DNA from: Rhizomys pruinosus
Taxonomy: Eukaryota; Chordata; Mammalia; Rodentia; Spalacidae
NCBI GenBank assembly: GCA_009823505.1
Contig: VZQC01006876.1
Coordinates: 4,333,612-4,397,611, forward strand
DNA length: 64,000 bases
Direction of reading: 5' to 3'
Below, piece after piece: positions 56,879 through 64,000 of this stretch. A program made the translations under genes and the position numbers. Numbering within the stretch: position 1 is the stretch's first letter; every line of letters starts with the position of its first letter. The notes beneath the pieces are model-generated. The model was not told where the DNA came from. It made no database searches and saw nothing but the letters and a program-made list of their open reading frames with translations.

Positions 56879-57059
56879 AGATATCCAATACATACATCTC
56901 AGTGCTGAAGCATACTGCTGCAGTGAAGCCATTAGGGTTCATCATGCTTTTGCTTGGAGTGACTGTAAAACTGTCCAGTCATGCATTATGTGATTTAACA
57001 ACTGTATCCTGAGTGTTTGGTATGCATTAGAAAAGCTAAATTCCAAATTAACATATGAA

Positions 57060-57590
57060 ATACTGGGCTTTGCTATGATATCTTCATACATATATAGCAT
57101 GTGCTCTGCTTAAGGTCACCCCCCATTAGCTGCCTAGGCCCTCTTCCCACCTCTCATTGGTCCCAATGCTCCCCACAAGAGGGCCCCTTTGTTAAATCTA
57201 CATTCTATGTCTGAGGGGAAGCCTGTGATGTTTATCTCCCTTCTCTGCTCCTTTCCCTTGTTCCTCCTACTCCCATTCTCTCAGACCCTTTCCTCCCTCC
57301 ACATACACAGCTCCCCTTCAATCTTCAGGGCTCTGAATGGGTTGAGATGGAATCTCAATTCACTTTTAATTTTCCTAATGGCTAAAAATGTTAAACATTT
57401 GTCTCAAGTCTTCATTGGCTGTTGTTGTTTGTGTTTTGAGGTCTGTCTACTCAGTTCCTTGGCTCATTTATTATTTGGATGACTCAGTTTATAGATTTGC
57501 AGTTCTGTATATATCCTAGATGTTAATATCCTGTCTAATGTGGAGTTGGCAAAAATTATTTTCTCATTTTGTACTTTATTTCTACACTCT
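57060..57590 (-). mobile_element. Old antisense L1 fragments
   Basis: The left part (57115-57320) is C/T-rich, as an antisense Lx-type 3'UTR. The right part (57365-57590) reads backwards as ORF2 C-terminal sequence (TTTTCCTAATGGCTAAAAATGTTAAACATTT, CAGTTCCTTGGCTCATTTATTA, ATATCCTAGATGTTAATATCCTGTC). Confidence 0.65.
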
Positions 57591-57739
57591 AGTGACTCTC
57601 CTTTGCTGTTCAGAGCCACGGGAAAGAGAAGAGTCTACAGGGTCAACTGACTTTCCCAACTCTCTCCTGTCCTCCCCATCATAAAACTGTCAGTGTCCAA
57701 TTTTCAAAAATCCAGAAAAAATGTGATGTTCCTACCTCT

Positions 57740-58030
57740 TGTCAAATTATGGAGCAGATGTAGGGAAGCAGGAACTCTAATGGAAGTGTGTGCAAACTTG
57801 TGCAGTCACTATAGGACTCAGTATAGAGGTTCTTCATAGAGTGAAAAATACAACTATTCTATGACCCCACTACACCACTCCTGAGCATGTACCCAAAGGA
57901 CTTTAGTTCAGTATACCACAGAGATAGTTGCATATCCATATTTGTTTCTGGGATATTCACAAAAGCCGGGAAGCAGAGCCAGCCTAGATGATCAACAGCA
58001 GACAATCAGATAGAGAAAATGTGGTAGTTA
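57740..58030 (+). mobile_element. Old sense L1 ORF2 3' fragment
   Basis: GGAAGTGTGTGCAAACTTGTGCAGTCAC, ACCACTCCTGAGCATGTACCCAAAGGA and GATAGAGAAAATGTGG match the end of L1 ORF2 on the plus strand. They lie just 3' of the region present inverted at 57365-57590. Confidence 0.75.
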
Positions 58031-60565
58031 TTCCCATAAGTATCCATAATGAATGGCCTTTTCTTGAATGGAAATGGTCTCAATTATTTTGCATCAAAGA
58101 ATAATTCCCAGGTTTGAAGAAGGAACATTTAAATTTAATTAATGTAAGTACTGATAAATTTCACTCCAATGTTGAGAATTCTAAATAACTTGATACTCTA
58201 AAATAATAGGGAATTTATTTCCTCTTGAAATAAAATATTTTATTTTAAAAGATTCTGGAAGAACATGAGAAATATTCCCTTCTGGATCATATTTAATTCT
58301 ATTGACTGACATTTCCATCTTTTTATCTTACATTTTCTCTATATAGTCCTAAAAATACATCTTTGTCATCACGTATGGATATTATATGGCACATAAGTTG
58401 CTCGTTTCATTAGGTTTATCACATCCATTTCTTTAAAGTGGGTTCTTGGTGATGATGGGATAGGAGCATCTAAGTGAACACAGAATTCGTTCACTCATTC
58501 TTCGATATATGACATGCCTATAATAACTTAAAGACATTGGTTAATTACAAATTAGCCTCATTAATTATGCAGAATTCTACTTCCAGTTCAGACTCACATG
58601 GAAGATGGGAAATTCATCTTTGACGGAACCACTTTGAAATTTGATCTTGAACCAAAATAACTGTCCTTTGAGAGCCATTCAAATTCACAGACATTTCAAG
58701 TTGAGTCTCTATTATAGTCTCTATAAGACCGAAATTAAAATTAGCTTGCCCAAATTTGGAAGTAGCTAATTGAAACTGGATTGTAAAAACTAACTCTCTG
58801 TTGATGGCTCATGTTCATTTTGAGTATCTTCATTTATAAATCTCTGTGATGGGTTAGGAGACCTTCCTAAATAATTCCCTATGCAGAAATATATATTAAA
58901 AATAGCTTGTCAAATTGACTAAGAGGGAAGCTCGGTGTTGCCTGGTCCATCTCCCTACACAGACACATTTTGACACAGTGTATTTGAGTGCTAATAATGA
59001 CATTAGAAGATGTTGGAGAGAGATCTAATTCAGCATGCAGAAGCGACTTTGCTGTCATCTCCTATTTTCTGCACAATTGACAGCAGATACTTGGGGCTGA
59101 ATTTTTATTTCAGGTCAAATTTCCAAGGCATGAGGCTGTCTGTTAGGAACAGATAAGACCAAAACCAATACGAGAGCACTTGTTGGAAGTGTCAGTGGTG
59201 CTGAGAATTTGAAAGGGATGCTTCAGTTTTCTGTTTAGGACATGACATAACAACATATGTTTTAGCAGCAAGAAAAACCAACCAGCAGCTTCCTGTCATT
59301 TTTCTATGGTTCCTACTGGGAAGATTTCAGCATGGAAGTCAGATTTCTTTGGGAGAAGAGCTGAATTAAAAAAAAAAACAACGCATACACATATAGCTTA
59401 TTTTTTCCTCATTTTATTTTCTCCTAGCTAATATTTCCTAGAATATTCCAAATAAACACAACTTGCTAGTAATTTTTAAATTTTAGCACAAAGACCAATA
59501 AGCCATAGCATTTCACTTTCATAGTCAAGAAGAACTGTGGGGAGGCAGCAGACGAAACTATGTTTGAAGTCTAGAGTCGATGGCTTAGAAAATCATTCAG
59601 ATGGGCTGGTCCACAGAATTAAACGGAAACTAAAATGAGCCTCAAAAGGCAAACGGCACTCTAAGTGTTTGGGCTAGCCTTTAGGTGCCTAGCACTCATC
59701 TGCTTCCTTCAGACCAGACATGCCAAGTTAATATTCACCAATCTGTAGTTAGTATCAACATCTTATTGTTCAAAGCCATTGCTGTCTTTATAATCTTTTG
59801 CTATTTAAGTTTAAAAGTGAGAAGTTAATTTTACTTGTCAACAGAACAAAACCTTACCATCAAAGTCAAAATTTTGAACATTTCACAGAACTTGATCAAA
59901 TTCTCCTTCCTGAACATAATTCCTACTACCTGAACACTTCATTTGTAACTCTGATAACCTGAGCTAGAATACAAGTGTGTGGGGTTTAGCTTCTTTTATT
60001 TTTATTAGTATTTCTATTTAAACATTTCCTAGCATTTGAATAAAAATTGTCATCTTAGGTTTCTCTCCAAGAACCAGTGATTTAAAACCCAACCATGCAC
60101 ATAAAGATATTATTTGATGTATTACCTTCAACCACTCACTGTTACAGATGACTCGTTCTTTGAAACAGACCCTTTGGGGAACCCTAAACTCCAAATCTGA
60201 AATTACCTTACAGCTACCCGATTTGCAGTTTGTAACACAAGTGAACCCTCCTGAACTGGATCATATCAGGAGACTCCCGTCTTGTACTCTCCTTTTCCAT
60301 CAGCCTGGCCTCCAGGAGGTGTGCTTCGCTTCTTTTGCATTTCCTTTCTGTAGCTGGATTTCTTTGCAACACTCTACATAACAATAAAGTTTTACAACAT
60401 GATAGCCACAAGGCCTTTCTGGGAACAGATAGATCTCTTTCAACAGTCTGTGAAAATATCATTGCTTTGGTCTATATTTATTCAACTTGCATAAGGTGAA
60501 ACTAAAGTGATAGGCCTTTTTCTTTTTAAACAGGCAGCAATTTTTCTACAACTGATTGTTGCCTT
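58031..60565. other. Unique stretch, no gene seen
   Basis: About 2.5 kb with no recognised repeat. The part at 58830-59170 is low in obvious repeats and carries homeodomain/MEIS-like words (CTAATAATGACATTAG, TTGACAGC). It is only a weak candidate for conserved non-coding DNA. Confidence 0.4.
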
Positions 60566-60576
60566 AGAAAAAGAAT

Positions 60577-61528
60577 ATGGGTCTCCCTGAGTCAAGCAAG
60601 ACTCCACCGTCAGCACCAGCTACACCTCACCTGCCTGGAAATACTGTGCAGCAGAGGCAGCCATGTGCCTGTATATCCCAAATCTAATTGGCCATTGGCT
60701 CTCCCTTTGGAGAAATAACCCATGGTTGATGTCACAAGCTTACACCCTCTACAGGTTAGGAGATGTTATAAGCCACAGTAAGACCCTGTCATATTTAACA
60801 GGGGGAAAATTGTAATTCATGGATTAACATATCCAAACATGTGTCTATGCTAAAGTAACCTACCATAACTATTAGTGCTGCTTAAATACCTATATATCTA
60901 ATTGCTTGTTCTTCATTAGTAGGATCGAAAGGTTATTCCTGGACAAACTGTCAGCCCATGAAAGGAAACAGCCAGAATTGACCAGAGTCCAAGTCAACAG
61001 CTCCAGAGAGAGTGGACTGTTTTACCTCTCATCCACCTGTGCCCCTTTTCTAAGCCTAGGGAACAACCTGCGGAAGAGGGGGCGTGGTAGAATGTAAGGG
61101 CTGCGATTGGGGTGAATGGTGAAACTACAGCAATGTAGTCTGGACACTCATTTGATCAACTTGATTGAACAAACAACCTGTCACCCCCCACTGGATGGTG
61201 GGGCTGTAGGTGTTTGGGCACAACAGCCTGCAGATAGGTTTTGCATGAAGGATGCTTGTACTCATGGATTATCACTTATAGCTAAAAATTGAAAAAAAAA
61301 AAAAAACTGAGAGAAAGATGCAGGACAGTTATGGCAGAATGCATGATCTGGGATGGGGTGGGGGTGGGGAGGGAAAGGGAAATAAGCCTGAACTGAATTG
61401 GAAAAAAATGTATGAAATGCACAAAGCATCAATAAAAACTAATTAAAAAAATATATACTATTATAAAAAAAATAAAATAAAATTTTTATATTATTTAAAA
61501 AAAAAAACAACCAAAAAAAAAAAAAAAA
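60577..61528 (+). mobile_element. Retroinserted chimera: 715-bp block + A-run + L1 3' end
   Basis: The block 60577-61291 matches 9936-10640. A run of A's (61292-61306) follows, then an L1 3' end (ACTGAGAGAAAGATGCAGGAC, G-rich tract, TGCACAAAGCATCAATAAAAAC) like that at 20123-20270, and a complex A-rich tail. The 11-bp TSD AGAAAAAGAAT at 60566-60576 and 61529-61539 brackets the whole, so block and L1 end moved as a single RNA. Confidence 0.8.
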
Positions 61529-61539
61529 AGAAAAAGAAT

Positions 61540-61930
61540 CTCTTTGGAAAGTTGATTCCAGGAATTTACCATTGCTTGAACTTTCCCCCCAAACTTCTAT
61601 ATTTGAATTTTCTTTGGAGCCATCATGCAATTTTAAAGAAGACATTTCATTGTTTAAGCTATCAACTCATTCATTTACAATCACTTACCATCATTTTCCA
61701 ATAATGTTCTTAACAGTGTTATCATTATTATCCTCCTCCATCAATTGTCTGGTTATAAGAGTTGTCTGCAAGTAATTGCTCATCTTTAAAGAGTAAATAA
61801 AATTTCCTATCAAAGGACAAAGAACCACTTCTGGTGGATAGATGATAGAATCGGTCCTTGTCTCTGCATGGGCTTAGGTTTTGAAATTTAAAATCATATC
61901 TTTTTAAATTTGTTATTTATTTATTTTTAA
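61540..61930. other. Unique stretch, no gene seen
   Basis: No recognised repeat or coding signal. Confidence 0.4.
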
Positions 61931-61937
61931 TATAATA

Positions 61938-62118
61938 TATTTATTGATGTTTTGTGTATTTCAGACATAATTTTTCAGTTCAATTTAGACATATTCCCCT
62001 TTCCCTTCCCCCCTACCCATCCAAGATCATTCATTTTGCCATACATATCCTGCATCTTTCTCTCAGTATTTTTAAAGTTTTTCTCTGCAAAGGTTTATTG
62101 TTATGGGCAGAACTTAAC
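61938..62118 (-). mobile_element. Antisense L1 3' terminal fragment
   Basis: TATTTATTGATGTTTTGTGTATTTCAGACATAA, the C-rich tract, CATTTTGCCATACATATCCTGCATCTTTCTCTCAG and TTATTGTTATGGGCAGA are the reverse complement of the L1 3' end seen at 20080-20270 and 61306-61440. Confidence 0.8.
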
Positions 62119-62124
62119 TATATC

Positions 62125-62338
62125 AGTCCGTATTTTATGTACATGCGTGTCTTGCCTGTAGGTATGTAAGTGTTCTTGTGTCATGTGATGCCCATGTAGC
62201 CCAGTAGAGGGCATCCAGTTCACTGGAACTGGAGTTAATGGAAAATTATGAGCTGCCACATGGGTTCTGGGAAGTGAACCTAGGTCCTCTGCAAGGGGAG
62301 CCAGTGCTCTGAAGTGCTGAGCCATCTCTCCAGCCACT
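62125..62338 (-). repeat. B2 SINE
   Basis: TTATGTACATGCGTGTCTTGCCTGTAGG, AACTGGAGTTAATGG and the head AGTGCTGAGCCATCTCTCCAGCC. It abuts the L1 fragment. Confidence 0.88.
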
Positions 62339-62349
62339 GAAAAATTGTA

Positions 62350-62388
62350 TTTTTAAAATATTTTGTTTTGATTGATTTGTGTGCATGT

Positions 62389-62427
<39 letters not shown>

Positions 62428-62560
62428 AAATGTGTATGGACATGCCTGCAGAGGCCAGAAGAGGGCACTGGATCCCTTGATATAGATGCTTCAAACTGAA
62501 CTATGGTCCTCTGGAAGAGCAGTAAGTGTTCTTAAGTACTGGGCCATTCCTCCTGCCCCT
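62350..62560 (-). repeat. B2/B3 SINE with (TG)n
   Basis: A TG tract (62384-62424), then GCCTGCAGAGGCCAGAAGAGGGCACTGGATCCC and the worn head TTAAGTACTGGGCCATTCCTCCTGCCCC. Confidence 0.85.
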
Positions 62561-62596
62561 GAAAAAAAAAAACAAAACAAAACAAAAAAAACAAAC

Positions 62597-62751
62597 ACTT
62601 TTCTTTTTGTCTTTTTGAGACAGGGTCTCCCTGTAGCTCCAGCTGTCTTGGAACTCACTTTATAGACCAGGCTGGCCTTGAACTCACAAATGTCCACCTG
62701 CCTCTGCCTCCCGAGTGCTGGGATTAAAGGCATGTGCCACCACATCTGGCA
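62597..62751 (-). repeat. B1 SINE
   Basis: Minus-strand B1 from CTTTTTGAGACAGGGTCTCCC to GGCATGTGCCACCACATCTGGC. Confidence 0.93.
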
Positions 62752-62974
62752 AAAATCATTTTTATCTCCAAGATCATCACCAGAATAGAAGAATTGCTTT
62801 CAATGGCCCTTTTTGGACATAAGGATGTAAATTATTTAGCTAAGCTTTGTATATTCACTGGAGTTTGAATTCATATAAAATAATTTTTCCTTGACTAATC
62901 ACTTTGAATTTTTGCTTGCCTGTGAGCAATAAGCATCCAGAGCTGTTAGAACCTTATAGGTAATCACATTTTCT

Positions 62975-64000
62975 TTTTTCTCTTTTTTTCTTTTTATTGT
63001 TTTATTGTTTTATATATATATTTTGTACAATATTATGCAACAAATCAAATCTATATCTGTGTCCCCCTCCCTACCCCCCACAACAACAGAGCTCATGCAT
63101 TCAGCTAAACATGTTTTTCATCTTTTTCTCAGTCTTTCTCAAAATTCTTGATACAGAAATTGACTGTTTCAAGTAGAAGTTCACCATTTCAGTCAGTTCT
63201 TTGACACAGTCTTTTCTGTTGTTGTTCTTTCCAATATGTGCCAATCACAATTACTTGGACAAAAGCTCAAGGAGCCCTGCACAAGAAAAACTTACTACTA
63301 CGTAATTGGCACTAGCATCCACAGATGAAGGATACCATTCCTCATTTGTTTTTCTGAGACTGTGTTACTTCACTTAGCATAATATCTTCTAGTTCCATCC
63401 ATTTACCTGCAAAGTTTATGATGTCATCCTTCTTTACTGCTGCATAGAACTCCATTGTATAGATGTACCACATTTTCTCTATCCACTCGTCAGTCAAGGG
63501 GCATCTGGGTTGGTTCCAGCTCCTTGTTATTGTGAAGAGAGCTGCAATAAACATGGCTGTGCATGTATCTCTGCAGTAAGATGAGTCTTGCGGGTACATA
63601 GCCAGGAGTGGTATGGCTGGGTCAGGTGGCAAGTTCATTCCAAGTCTTCCAAGGGTTCTCCACACTACTTTCCATAGTGGCTGTACCAGTTTACATTCCC
63701 ATCAGCAGTGAATGAGTGTTCCCCTTTCCCCATAACTTCTCCAGCACTTGGTATCATTTATTTTCTTGATCCTAGCCAGTCTTATTGGAGTAAGATGATA
63801 TCTTAAAGTGGTTTTAATTTGCATTTCCTTAATTATTAGTGAGGTTGAACACTTCATAAGTTCTCAGTTATCTCTAATTCCTCACTTGTGAAGTCTCTGT
63901 TCAGCTCTTTGCTCCATCTATTGAGTGGGTCATTTGTTTTCTTTCTTCTTTGTTTTTTGAGTAGTTTATATATTCTGGAAATCAATGCTTTGTCAGATGT
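62975..64000 (-). mobile_element. Antisense L1, 3' end; continues past the right edge
   Basis: Read on the minus strand, the window edge lies in ORF2 codons for the C-terminal domain (equivalent to about 7830 of the L1 at 2886). An open piece at 63342-63665 contains MWRTLGRLGMNLPPDPAIPL. The stop region is near 63308, followed by a roughly 315-base 3'UTR with ACTGACTGAAATGGTGAAC and the G-rich tract (GTGGGGGGTAGGGAGGGGG), then an A-rich end. It belongs to the same family as the 2886 element and shows that family's normal 3'UTR, without any 2-kb extension. Its 5' end is outside the window. Confidence 0.9.

Overview
The window is nuclear DNA from a muroid rodent. It carries B1, B2, ID and B4-type SINEs, rodent-type L1 elements, MaLR-like LTRs and CA/TG/GA/CTTT/GGAA microsatellites. 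The B1 copies end with a ...CTACAGGGAGACCCTGTCTC motif and the B2 copies carry a CGTGTCGTGCAATGCCGCGGAGG-type stretch, neither quite like the mouse or rat forms I know. I would say a non-Mus, non-Rattus muroid and cannot fix the species. I see no cellular protein-coding gene, rRNA, tRNA or CRISPR array. Apart from L1 remnants, the open frames look like chance or repeat-derived frames. The window reads as intergenic or deep intronic DNA built by successive retrotransposon insertions.

Layout. 1-2.9 kb: old SINEs and unique AT-rich DNA. 2.9-10.7 kb: a full-length sense L1 bounded by a 14-bp target-site duplication (TSD), with two 5'UTR promoter monomers, broken ORF1 and ORF2, and about 2 kb of extra sequence past its normal 3' end. 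11-15 kb: a compound microsatellite, SINEs and two inverted copies of a URR1-like DNA element. 16.4-20.5 kb: a 5'-inverted L1 nested in an antisense L1. 20.5-27 kb: mostly unique, with a MaLR-like LTR broken by three SINEs. 27-32 kb: a local 130-bp duplication inside a B2 and two direct LTR copies. 32-44 kb: mostly unique with scattered SINEs. 44-47 kb: a degenerate 27-bp minisatellite, a GGAA tract and a dense SINE cluster. 47-56 kb: unique DNA, an antisense L1 with two B1 insertions, and a close inverted pair of B2s. 57-64 kb: L1 patchwork, a second copy of the 715-bp block found in the extended 3' end of the first L1 (again with its own TSD), more SINEs, and an antisense L1 running off the right edge.

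The elements do not act together as a gene system. The functional logic is that of L1 retrotransposition: L1 ORF2 endonuclease and reverse transcriptase mobilise L1s and, in trans, the B1/B2 SINEs. TSDs, A-tails, 5' truncations and 5' inversions here show that process directly. The most interesting signal is the extended L1 and its relative at 60.6 kb, which suggest 3' transduction, or an L1 lineage that captured downstream sequence, with two alternative polyadenylation sites.
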